Shown one piece after another: positions 17,461 to 25,363 of a stretch of 64,000 bases of DNA. Source of the DNA: JAMXLO01 sp963812075 (GTDB taxonomy: Bacteria > Pseudomonadota > Alphaproteobacteria > Acetobacterales > Acetobacteraceae); the NCBI GenBank assembly GCA_963812075.1, contig CAWETN010000017.1:62001-126000 (forward strand), in the 5' to 3' direction. Under the pieces are notes generated by a model. The model did not search any database. It was not told the DNA's origin and saw nothing but the letters and a program-made list of their open reading frames with translations. A program made the translations under genes and the position numbers. How positions within the stretch are numbered: the stretch's first letter is position 1; every line of letters starts with the position of its first letter.

Positions 17461-17551
17461 GCGTCCCTACTCCCTCGCCGATTTGTGTCGGCCTTCCCGC
17501 GGTGCCGTCGGCGTCCGGCGCCCGCAGTACGTCTCTCCTTTCCTGTTCGGC

Positions 17552-17579
17552 GACCGGCCGGTGCACGCACCGGCCGGTC
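17552..17579. repeat. Strong hairpin between the two binding-protein genes
   Basis: GACCGGCCGGTG and CACCGGCCGGTC form a perfect 12-bp stem (13 bp if the loop closes to two bases). It sits 25 bases after the stop of the first binding-protein gene, with no U-tract. Hairpins placed here in other binding-protein operons stabilise the upstream mRNA, which would raise its expression. Confidence 0.7.
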
Positions 17580-17603
17580 TGGGGAACTACGCTGTGAGTC
17601 GAA

Positions 17604-18774
17604 TCAGTAGCCGACTGCCGTCGTGCTGACCGGCACCCAGTGGCCGCCTTTCACCACGCACAGGAAGGACTCGCTCGATCCCTGGTGCCTGGTCTTGCTG
17701 AAGCTCATCGCCGGCGAGCCGAAGATGTCGTGCCAGTCCTTGATGCTCTCCATCCCCGTCACGAAGCTGTCGGCCGTGAGGTCCTTGCCGGCATTCTTCA
17801 GCGCGAGGATGACAAGCTGCGCGCCGGTGTAACCGATCTGGGCCGCGAAGTTCGGTTCCTTGCCGAACTGCTTCTTGAACTCTTCGGCGAACTTCGCGAC
17901 CGGCGGGCTCGAAGTCGCTGGCGGCGACGAACAGCACCGGTGTCATCGAATAGAAGCCTTCCGTCACACCGCCCGGCACCTCGGCCACCGCTTCGTCGTA
18001 GCTCGCGGCCTGCCCCAGCATCTCGACGTTCCACCCCGTTTTGCGTACGGCCGAGATGATCTGGACGCTGTCGCGCACGATGCCGCCCACCAGGATCAGG
18101 TCGCAGTTGGCGTCCTTGAGCCGTGCCACCGAGGCGCTGAAGTCGGTGTCGGTCGGCTTGTGCAGGGTCTCGGCCGCCAGCTTCATGTCCATCGCGGCAA
18201 GCTGGTCCTTGGCGCCTGCCATCACGTCGCGGCCGAAGTCGGTGTCCTGCGACATCGCGCAGATCGTCTTGCTGTGGTGCTGTTCGACGAACAGCTTCAC
18301 GCCCGCGCGCATCTGGTCGTAGTAGGACGACGCCAGGCCGAACTTCAGATGGTGCAGCGGCTCGTACATCGAACGGGCCGACGTCAGCGGGAACACATTG
18401 GGCACGCCCTTGGCCAGCTGGTCGGGCATGGTCGCGTTGTTCATCGGAGTGCCGCCATTGGCGACCATCATGAATACGCCGTCGCGGTTGATCAGCTTGT
18501 TCGCCGCCTGGACGGAACGGGGTACCTGGTACTGGTTGTCCTCGACGATGTACTTGATCTTACGGCCGTTGATGCCGCCGGCCGCGTTGGCGTCGTCGAA
18601 CGCCATGCGCCAGGCATTCGAGTTGTTCACACCCCACATCGCCGTCACGCCAGAAAGATCCGTATAGGTGCCGATGACGATCTCATTGTCCGTCACACCG
18701 CGTGCACTGTCCGCCGCCATGGCAGGGGCGATAAGCGCGGTGGCGAGTGCCGCCGCCAGTAGCCTGTTGCGCAT
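17604..18774 (-). CDS. Branched-chain-amino-acid-type ABC substrate-binding protein, paralogue 2, one frameshift
   Basis: Signal peptide MRNRLLAAALATALIAPAMA followed by ADSARG, then the same mature framework as paralogue 1 (IVIGTYTDLSGVTAMWGVNN, DNQYQVPRSVQAANKLINRD, MSQDTDFGRDVMAGA). One extra base near 17900 breaks the frame after ASDFEP; corrected, it continues PVAKFAEEFKKQFGKEPNF and ends VPVSTTAVGY, 389 residues. It starts 16 bases after the synthetase-like gene. Because the two paralogues differ at many positions in their second lobes, they may bind different ligands for one permease, which is an inference. Confidence 0.9.
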
Positions 18775-18790
18775 CAAGACGTTCCTTCCT

Positions 18791-19912
18791 TTAGGTGCCG
18801 TAAGCTTCCTGCATGAGGGCCTGGTAGCGTGCGTCCAAGGCGGTGCCCTGCCTCGCCTGGCCGTCGATGGATCGGATGGTGATGCCGAGTGCCGTGGTCC
18901 AGCGGGCGATGTCGGCCGGCAGCGCGGTGCCGCCGATATAGGCACAGCGCAGGCGACGCAGGCCGAGCTCCCGCCTGACGGCGTGCAGCACGCAGAACCG
19001 CGCCAGCATCGCCGCGGGACCACCGCGCGCGCCCGCCGCGATCGCCCAGCGATACAGCATGCGTTGCAGACGGGTTGCGCCGGCGGCGGCATTGCCGATG
19101 CGGGCGTACAGCAACTGCCAGATATGCAGATCGGTGGCCAGCGCCGTGGGCTGGACCTCCTGCAGGTTCTCGATCGCGGTGTCGGGATTCTCCAGGTAGT
19201 TGCTCACCACCCGCGCATCGAGCGACAGGTACAGACCCAGCACGCGCTCCATCAGGTGGCACATCGGCAGCAGCGCCAGGCGTTCGTCGCCGACGCGCAG
19301 CGGCAACAGAGAGCGCGCATTGCCGACCAAGTGCAGCGCGTCGCCGTGCGTCAGGGTGCGGCTTGTGCCATTGCGTGGCTGCAGCAGGACCGCAGGCTGG
19401 TCGGCGGTGATCGCTGCGACGTCCCAGTCGTCCTTGCCCTCGCGGGCGATGAACGCCTGCAGGCTCTCGCACATCGGATCGGCGAAGTCGCGCAGGCCCT
19501 TCATGTCGATCACGACGATGCGCTGCAGTGCGGGACACTGCTCGCGGATCAGCAGTGCCTTGTCGAGCTGTTCCTCGTTCTCGACGAACAGCACGCGGCA
19601 GCGCGAGTTGCGCAGCGCCTGGCCAAGCGGCTGCGCCTCCTGCTCGGGGTGCATGCCGCCGCTCACACCGCCCGCCCCGAGGATGCCGAGATCGATGTAT
19701 ACCCATTCGGGCCGCGTCTCGGCGATCACGCAGGCCACGTCGCCGGAGCGGAAGCCGATCGCCTTCAGGCCGCGGGCGACCTCACGCGCACGGGCGCCAA
19801 GCTGCGTCCAGGTGGTGGCCTTCCAGATGCCGTGGTCCTTCTTGCGCAGCACGATGTCGCCGCCGTGCGCCGCGACGCGTTCGGCGAGCAGTGCCGGGAT
19901 CGTCAGTGCCAC
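18791..19912 (-). CDS. Truncated acyl-CoA synthetase-like protein lacking adenylation motifs
   Basis: A 373-residue protein related to the N-terminal part of long-chain acyl-CoA synthetases (LRKKDHGIWKATTWTQLG, RPEWVYIDLGILGAGG, LPMCHLMERVLGLY, RCAYIGGTALPADIARW). The frame is intact, yet the ATP-binding loop expected as TSGTTGxPK reads LQPRNGTSRTLTHG, and the YGxTE motif reads IDGQARQG. The C-terminal subdomain (about 250 residues in full-length enzymes) is missing. It should therefore not make acyl-adenylates. GTG 19912 has AGAGGAAG at good spacing; an ATG at 19930 is the alternative. It overlaps livF and is followed closely by a binding protein, so it is co-translated with the transporter. 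Confidence 0.75.
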   Translation of the reverse strand: MALTIPALLAERVAAHGGDIVLRKKDHGIWKATTWTQLGARAREVARGLKAIGFRSGDVACVIAETRPEWVYIDLGILGAGGVSGGMHPEQEAQPLGQALRNSRCRVLFVENEEQLDKALLIREQCPALQRIVVIDMKGLRDFADPMCESLQAFIAREGKDDWDVAAITADQPAVLLQPRNGTSRTLTHGDALHLVGNARSLLPLRVGDERLALLPMCHLMERVLGLYLSLDARVVSNYLENPDTAIENLQEVQPTALATDLHIWQLLYARIGNAAAGATRLQRMLYRWAIAAGARGGPAAMLARFCVLHAVRRELGLRRLRCAYIGGTALPADIARWTTALGITIRSIDGQARQGTALDARYQALMQEAYGT

Positions 19913-20682
19913 AGCCGCTTCCTCTTCCATCGCCGCTGGCCGCGGACGCCGGTGTCCTTCTGGCCCAGGTAGAATTCCTTGATCGCGTCGGTCTGCATCA
20001 GCTTCGCACAATCGTCAGCGAGGACGATGCGGCCGACCTCCAGCACGTAGCCGAACTGCGCGGTGCGCAGCGCCATGTGCGCGTTCTGCTCGACCAGCAG
20101 GATGGCGACGCCCTGCTCCTCATTGATGCGGCGGATGATGCGGAAGATCTGCGAGACCAGCAGCGGCGACAGGCCGAGCGAAGGCTCGTCGAGCAGCAGC
20201 AGCTTGGGCCGGCCCATCAGCGCGCGGCTGATCGCCAGCATCTGCTGCTCGCCGCCGGACAGCAGGCCGGCGCGCTGGTGCGAGCGCTCCTTCAGCACCG
20301 GGAAGTAGCCGAAGCAGAGCTCGAGGTCGCGATGCACCGCGTCCTTGTCGTGGCGCGTGTAGGCGCCCATCAGCAGGTTCTCGTGCACCGTCAGGAACGG
20401 GAAGGTCTCGCGCCCTTCGGGCACGTGGCAGATGCCGAGACGCACCACGCGGTCGGGCGGCAGGTGGGCGATGTCCCGGCCTTCGAAGCGCACCGAGCCG
20501 CGTTCGGGATCGAGCACGCCGGAGATGGTGCGCAGCACAGTGGTCTTACCGGCGCCGTTGGCGCCGAGTACGGTGACGATCTGGCCTTGCGAGACCTGCA
20601 GGCTGACGCCGCGGATTGCCTGGATCGGGCCGTAGAAGGTCTCGATCGCGGTGACGTCGAGGAGGGGTTGATGCGTACTCAT
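19903..20682 (-). CDS. livF: Branched-chain-amino-acid-type ABC transporter ATPase LivF
   Basis: A 259-residue ATPase. Walker A is GANGAGKTT, the Q-loop follows in ICHVPEGRETF, the signature is LSGGEQQMLAISRAL, and Walker B LLLLDEPSLGL precedes the H-loop region ILLVEQNAHMAL. It pairs with LivG as the second nucleotide-binding subunit. The start ATG 20682 overlaps the livG stop (ATGA). Its C-terminal extension (GQKDTGVRGQRRWKRKRLWH) is basic and overlaps the next gene's start. Confidence 0.95.
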   Translation of the reverse strand: MSTHQPLLDVTAIETFYGPIQAIRGVSLQVSQGQIVTVLGANGAGKTTVLRTISGVLDPERGSVRFEGRDIAHLPPDRVVRLGICHVPEGRETFPFLTVHENLLMGAYTRHDKDAVHRDLELCFGYFPVLKERSHQRAGLLSGGEQQMLAISRALMGRPKLLLLDEPSLGLSPLLVSQIFRIIRRINEEQGVAILLVEQNAHMALRTAQFGYVLEVGRIVLADDCAKLMQTDAIKEFYLGQKDTGVRGQRRWKRKRLWH

Positions 20683-21443
20683 CCCTCACCCCCGATATAC
20701 GCGCGCACCACCTCGGGATGGTTCTGCACCTCGTCCGGCGTGCCGAGTGCGATCACCTTGCCGTAGTTCAGCGCCATCACGCGGTCCGACACCATGCGCA
20801 CGAGGTTCATGTCGTGTTCGACCATGATCACGGTGATGCCGAGGTCCTTCTTGATGTCCTCGATCCAGAACCCCATGCCCTCGGTCTCTTCGACGTTCAG
20901 CCCGGACGACGGCTCATCGAGCAGCAGCAGCTTCGGTTCGATGCACAGCGCGCGGCCGAGTTCCACCACCTTGCGCACGCCGTAGGGCAGGTTGGCGATC
21001 AGCGTGTCTCGATACCGCTCCAGGCCAAGAAAGGCGATCACCTCCTCGGCCTTCTCGCGATGCTTCAGCTCCGCGCGTCGCACATGGGGCAGGAAGACAA
21101 GCTGCGACAGCACGCCCACGCTGGAGTGACAGTGCCGGCCGATCAGCAGGTTCTGCAGCAGAGTCGCGTTGGCGAACAGCTCGATGTTCTGGAACGTGCG
21201 CGCGATGCCTAGTCCGGCGATCCGATACGCCGGCACCGCGGTGATGTCCTGGTCCTGGAACACCAGCTTTCCCGAGGTCGGGGTGTAGATACGGCTGATC
21301 AGGTTGAAGATCGTCGTCTTGCCGGCGCCGTTGGGGCCAATGATCGAGAACACCTCGCCGGGCCGCACGTCGAAGCTGACCGCATCCACGGCGCGGATGC
21401 CGCCGAAACGGATGGCGATGTCCTCGGCGCGGAACAGGCTCAT
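20679..21443 (-). CDS. livG: Branched-chain-amino-acid-type ABC transporter ATPase LivG
   Basis: A 254-residue ATPase starting MSLFRAEDIAIRFGGIRAVD. Walker A GPNGAGKTT, Q-loop ARTFQNIELF, a signature replaced by LPYGVRKVVELGRAL (as is common in LivG), Walker B LLLLDEPSSGLN, and the H-loop VIMVEHDMNLV are all present. Its ATG overlaps the livM stop, and its own stop overlaps livF, so the four transporter genes are tightly coupled. Confidence 0.95.
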   Translation of the reverse strand: MSLFRAEDIAIRFGGIRAVDAVSFDVRPGEVFSIIGPNGAGKTTIFNLISRIYTPTSGKLVFQDQDITAVPAYRIAGLGIARTFQNIELFANATLLQNLLIGRHCHSSVGVLSQLVFLPHVRRAELKHREKAEEVIAFLGLERYRDTLIANLPYGVRKVVELGRALCIEPKLLLLDEPSSGLNVEETEGMGFWIEDIKKDLGITVIMVEHDMNLVRMVSDRVMALNYGKVIALGTPDEVQNHPEVVRAYIGGEG

Positions 21444-22516
21444 CGCAGCCGCTCCGACCGCGCATAGGACTTCTGCCGGCGGAAGCCGGTGCGACGCTTC
21501 AGCGGATAGGCCTGGAACCAGTGCTTGATCTTGATCCAGCGGCCGTAGATGCCGCCCGGTTCGAACAGGATCACCACCACCAGCACCAGGCCGAACAGCG
21601 ACGGCTCCAGCCCGGGCATGCGGCCGATGCCGAACGGCAGGTCGTCGCGGATGATGGCGATGAACTGCGGCAGCAGGCGCACGAACAATGCGCCGAAGAT
21701 CACCCCGTGCAGCGAGCCCAGCCCGCCGACGAACACGATGGTGACGAACTGCACCGAAAGCAGCACGTCGAACGCGTCCGGCGCGAGGAATCGCACGTAG
21801 TGCGCGAACAGCGCGCCCGCCAGGCCGGTGATGAAGGCGCTCACCGCGAAGGCGAACGTCTTGTAGCGCGCAAGATGGATGCCCATGCTCTGCGCCGAGA
21901 TCTCGCTGTCGCGGATTGCCACCATCGCGCGCCCCAAGGGCGTGCGCAGCATGTTGGCCGACAGCCACAGCACGATCACCAGCACGGCGAGCGACAGATA
22001 GTAGATGCCGTTGGCACCCTCGACCGGGATGCCGAACAGGTCCGGCGTCGGCACCGCGAAGCCGTCGAAGCCGCCGGTGACCGCGTCCCACTTCTGGAAC
22101 ACCGTGCCGACGATCGAGCCAAAGGCCAGCGTGGCGATGGCCAGATAGAGCCCGCTCATGCGCAGCGTCGGCAGGCCGATGAGGATACCGAACACGCCGG
22201 TGAGCAGGCCGGCCGCCGGCAGCGTCAGCAGCAGCGGCACACCGTGCGCCAGCAGGATCGCCTCGGTGTAGGCGCCGATGCCGAGGAACGCCGCGTTGCC
22301 CAGGCTGATCAGGCCGGTATAGCCGGCCATCAGCATCATGCCGACGCCGGCGACCGCGAAGACGAACACGCCGCCGAGTTCGCCGACATAGAACTCGCTC
22401 ATCGTGAACGGGATGAGCAGCAGGACGATGCCGAGCAGGCCGTACCAGAACAGGTCGCCGCGGTGCCGCCACAGCGTGATGTCCTGACGGTAGTCGGTCT
22501 TGAACAGATAGCGCAT
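21440..22516 (-). CDS. livM: Branched-chain-amino-acid-type ABC transporter permease LivM
   Basis: A 358-residue inner-membrane permease with about eight to ten hydrophobic helices. The family loop GYTGLISLGNAAFLGIGAYT and the EAA-like cytoplasmic loop TPLGRAMVAIRDSEISAQSM are present, followed by FVGGLGSLHGVIFGA. The C-terminus is basic (KRRTGFRRQKSYARSERLR). The start lies three bases after the livH stop. Confidence 0.95.
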   Translation of the reverse strand: MRYLFKTDYRQDITLWRHRGDLFWYGLLGIVLLLIPFTMSEFYVGELGGVFVFAVAGVGMMLMAGYTGLISLGNAAFLGIGAYTEAILLAHGVPLLLTLPAAGLLTGVFGILIGLPTLRMSGLYLAIATLAFGSIVGTVFQKWDAVTGGFDGFAVPTPDLFGIPVEGANGIYYLSLAVLVIVLWLSANMLRTPLGRAMVAIRDSEISAQSMGIHLARYKTFAFAVSAFITGLAGALFAHYVRFLAPDAFDVLLSVQFVTIVFVGGLGSLHGVIFGALFVRLLPQFIAIIRDDLPFGIGRMPGLEPSLFGLVLVVVILFEPGGIYGRWIKIKHWFQAYPLKRRTGFRRQKSYARSERLR

Positions 22517-22519
22517 CGC

Positions 22520-23401
22520 TCAGACCCGCTTGCCGGCGATCTCGGCGAACAGGCCCTGCGGACGCAGGATCAGCGTGCCGAGCAGCACGACGTTGGAGGT
22601 GACCTCCTGGAAGCCCGCCGGCAGGAAGTAACCGGCCAGCTGTTCGACGATGCCGATGACCACGCCGCCGACCAGCGCGCCGGGAATGCTGCCGAAGCCG
22701 CCCAGCACCGCCGCGGCGAACGCCTTGATGCCGAGGAAGCCCATGTTCACGTCGATCATCGAGACCGGCGACAGCAGGATGCCTGCCACCGCGGCGACGC
22801 CGGCGCTGATCGCCCAGATCAGCGAGAACACCGTGCGCACCGGGATGCCCATGTAGTACGCGGCGAGCTGGTTCTGCGACGAGGCCTGCATCGCGATGCC
22901 GAGACGCGTGCGGCTGAAGAACACGTACAGCACGCCGCACAGCAGAACGGTGCCGACGATGATCGAGACGTTGTCCTGGCCCAGGATCAGCCCGTGCAGG
23001 TTGACCGTCCGGTTGGTGAACGGCGTCTCGAAGCCGACGGAATCATAGCCCCAGGTGATGCCGGCATAGGCACGGAAGATGAAGCCCAACCCCAATGTCA
23101 GCATCACCACGGCGAACTGCGGCTGGCCGATGACGCGCCGCAGGATGATTGCATCCAGCGCAAAGCCGAACGCGGCGGTCAGCAGGATGGCGAGCAGCGC
23201 GCCGATCCAGTAGTTCAGGCCGAAATGCGCGATGAGGGCGAATGCGAAGAACCCGCCCAGCATCATGATGTCGCCCTGGGCAAAGTTGATCATCTCGGTC
23301 GCCTTGTAGATCAGGACGAATCCGAGGGCGATCAGGCCATAGATGCAACCGGCGGCTGCGCCGTTGACCACAAGCTGCAACAGGCGCGCAGCATCTTCCA
23401 C
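22520..23401 (-). CDS. livH: Branched-chain-amino-acid-type ABC transporter permease LivH
   Basis: A 293-residue permease starting at GTG 23401, with GGGAGG upstream. It shows GLIALGFVLIYKATEMINFAQG, the hallmark N-terminal region of LivH, SRTRLGIAMQASSQNQLAA (EAA loop), and AFAAAVLGGFGSIPGALVGG. It is the first transporter gene of the operon; a TPR gene lies 124 bases upstream in the same direction, so the promoter could be there or further up. Confidence 0.95.
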   Translation of the reverse strand: MEDAARLLQLVVNGAAAGCIYGLIALGFVLIYKATEMINFAQGDIMMLGGFFAFALIAHFGLNYWIGALLAILLTAAFGFALDAIILRRVIGQPQFAVVMLTLGLGFIFRAYAGITWGYDSVGFETPFTNRTVNLHGLILGQDNVSIIVGTVLLCGVLYVFFSRTRLGIAMQASSQNQLAAYYMGIPVRTVFSLIWAISAGVAAVAGILLSPVSMIDVNMGFLGIKAFAAAVLGGFGSIPGALVGGVVIGIVEQLAGYFLPAGFQEVTSNVVLLGTLILRPQGLFAEIAGKRV

Positions 23402-23525
23402 GTTCGGCAGCCCTCCCGGAGGCGGGGCCGTCTTGGTGGTGCCCCGGCACTTGATTTCAGCCGCGACGATAGGCCGGGCGTTTACGGAGCGTCAACGTGC
23501 CCCATCCATTTGCGCGGCGGGTACT

Positions 23526-24830
23526 TCAATGCAGCGCCGCAACCCCTGTGACGGGAACACCAGCCGCACCGGGCCGCCGCGCGCCAAGCAGGTGCCGTGC
23601 CTCCTCCAGCCGACCGGCCTCGAGACAGGCCTTCAGCAGCGTGAACTCGATCAGGTCATGCTGTGCGCGGCTGCCGCCGATGCGCTCGCTCTCCTGGACG
23701 AGCGGGGTCAGCGCCTCGATCGCGGCAGCGAAATCCCCGCGTTCGAACGCCATGAAGCCGCGCGCCAGCGCCGGAAGGTAGGAGCCGGACGGATAGCGCC
23801 CCTCGCGCGCCAGCTCCTCCATCTGGCGGGCGCGGGCGGCGAGCCCGGCATCGTCGCGCATGACCGCCTGGGCCAGGATGACGTGCAGGTCGGCGAGCCC
23901 GGCGCCGGGCCGCGGCAGCGCGCTGTTCGCATAGTCGTACATCGTGCGCCAGGCGGCGGCATCGCGCGGATGGCCGGCGAGTTCGGAACGCCAGAGGAAC
24001 GCCGTCGCATCCGACATCCGCTGCTGCGGCCCGCCGCTGTGCCGGTCGAGCGTCATGGCGTCGCGATACAGGTGCAGCGCCGCGGTCCAGTTGCCGGCCT
24101 GCAGCTCGCACAGCGACAGGTGCCAGCTCAGATGGCCGTGGAAGAATCCGGCGCGCGGATAGGTGGCAAGCCAGGACGACAGATAGGCACGGGCGGTATC
24201 CGGCTCGCCGCTCTCGTAGCAGACATGCGCGAAGCCGTGCGCGCCATGCGCGTTGTCCGGCTTCGCCGCCACCGAGCGCTCGATCTTCGGCCGCGCGGCG
24301 GCAAGCTGCCCATCCTCGGACAGCGCCATGGCGTGATGTGCCAGGAACCAGGGATCGTCGCCGTAGTGCGGGGCGAGACCGTCCATCAGCACGGCGATCC
24401 GGTGCTTCTGGCCGATGCGACCGGAGGCGCCGATCAGGCCATTCGGGTTGGCTGCGGTGGCGAGTACCAGGGCGTCGCGCGGCCAGGCGGCCAGATGCGC
24501 GTGCAGGGCGGCGATCGCCGGCTCGCTGCGTCCCGCGAACATCAGATCGAAATAGCCGACATGGCTCGCCTCCCGTGCCGGCAGGCCAGCGGCCAGACCC
24601 TTGGCCACCGCCAACGCCTCGCGCGCTGCCGCCACCTGGCCCTCCCGCATCAGCACCTGCGCCTTGGCGGCGTGGGCCAGCGCGAAGCCCGGGTCGGCGG
24701 CGATGGCGCTGTCGAATGCGGCCGTCGCGCCCGGGTAGAAGGTCAGCGCCAGCTCGCAGCCGTGCACATAGGCGTCCCGCGCGGCGGCGGACGAAGTGGA
24801 CAGCGGCAGCTCGTAGCGATCCGCAAGCAA
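23526..24830 (-). CDS. TPR protein of the TTC38 type
   Basis: A 434-residue all-helical protein with tetratricopeptide-like repeats (for example ATAAFDSAIAADPGFALAHA and GQVAAAREALAVAKGLAAGL), resembling bacterial relatives of tetratricopeptide repeat protein 38. The start is TTG 24830, chosen because AAGGAGG lies six bases upstream; no suitable ATG is near. There is no signal peptide. TPR proteins act as scaffolds; the partner is unknown. It sits between an FbiC-linked lipoprotein and the liv operon, all on one strand. Confidence 0.8.
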   Translation of the reverse strand: MLADRYELPLSTSSAAARDAYVHGCELALTFYPGATAAFDSAIAADPGFALAHAAKAQVLMREGQVAAAREALAVAKGLAAGLPAREASHVGYFDLMFAGRSEPAIAALHAHLAAWPRDALVLATAANPNGLIGASGRIGQKHRIAVLMDGLAPHYGDDPWFLAHHAMALSEDGQLAAARPKIERSVAAKPDNAHGAHGFAHVCYESGEPDTARAYLSSWLATYPRAGFFHGHLSWHLSLCELQAGNWTAALHLYRDAMTLDRHSGGPQQRMSDATAFLWRSELAGHPRDAAAWRTMYDYANSALPRPGAGLADLHVILAQAVMRDDAGLAARARQMEELAREGRYPSGSYLPALARGFMAFERGDFAAAIEALTPLVQESERIGGSRAQHDLIEFTLLKACLEAGRLEEARHLLGARRPGAAGVPVTGVAALH

Positions 24831-24911
24831 AGTGGCCTCCTTCCGTCTCGGCCCGGTCCGGGCCGGCCATGACGATACCGCGAGTGGCGCATCGTCATCG
24901 AGTCCCCGGCG

Positions 24912-25355
24912 CTACAGCCCCTGGAGCACCAGCGCCCGATAGAATTGCGATGCCGCGCGATCGACGCACGCCGAATCCGGCTCGAACCCCGCGGGCATCG
25001 GCGGCACCGCCACGCCGAACAGCGCCTGCTGCTGACCGGACTGGAACACCGTGTAGGCGATGTTCATGCAGTTGCCCTCGCCGCGCAGCCAGGGCGAGAC
25101 CAGCACCTTCCCGCCCTGCCAGGCATTGAACGGGAACATGTTGCCGTCGCCGACATAAACCACCTGGACACTCGGCATCGCGGCCAGGTCGGCGATGAAC
25201 TGATTGGTGTAAGGAAGCCGCGGCTCCGGGTCATCGCGCATCCGCTCGACGCCGAACATCCAGGATGACCGCAGCGCCGTGGCGCCCGGCACCCCCACCG
25301 GCTGACAGGCGGCGGTGGTACTGAGCGCCGCCAGCGCGAGGGCGGCCGTGCGCAT
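24912..25355 (-). CDS. Putative lipoprotein of unknown function
   Basis: A 147-residue protein whose signal MRTAALALAALSTTAAC ends in a lipobox with Cys17. The mature part (PYTNQFIADLAAMPSVQVVY, GNMFPFNAWQGGKVLVSPWL, and a Cys in GEGNCMNIAYTVF) matches no family I can name. It starts eight bases after the fbiC stop, so it is probably translated from the same mRNA. A role in the envelope is likely; any link to F420 is speculative. Confidence 0.7.
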   Translation of the reverse strand: MRTAALALAALSTTAACQPVGVPGATALRSSWMFGVERMRDDPEPRLPYTNQFIADLAAMPSVQVVYVGDGNMFPFNAWQGGKVLVSPWLRGEGNCMNIAYTVFQSGQQQALFGVAVPPMPAGFEPDSACVDRAASQFYRALVLQGL

Positions 25356-25363
25356 CCCGTGGG

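Noticed and set aside
21521..23551. A 676-codon open frame on the plus strand opposite livM and livH
   Set aside because: It is antisense to well-supported genes, its product is His/Gln/Arg-rich with no fold-like pattern, and such frames are expected at this GC content.
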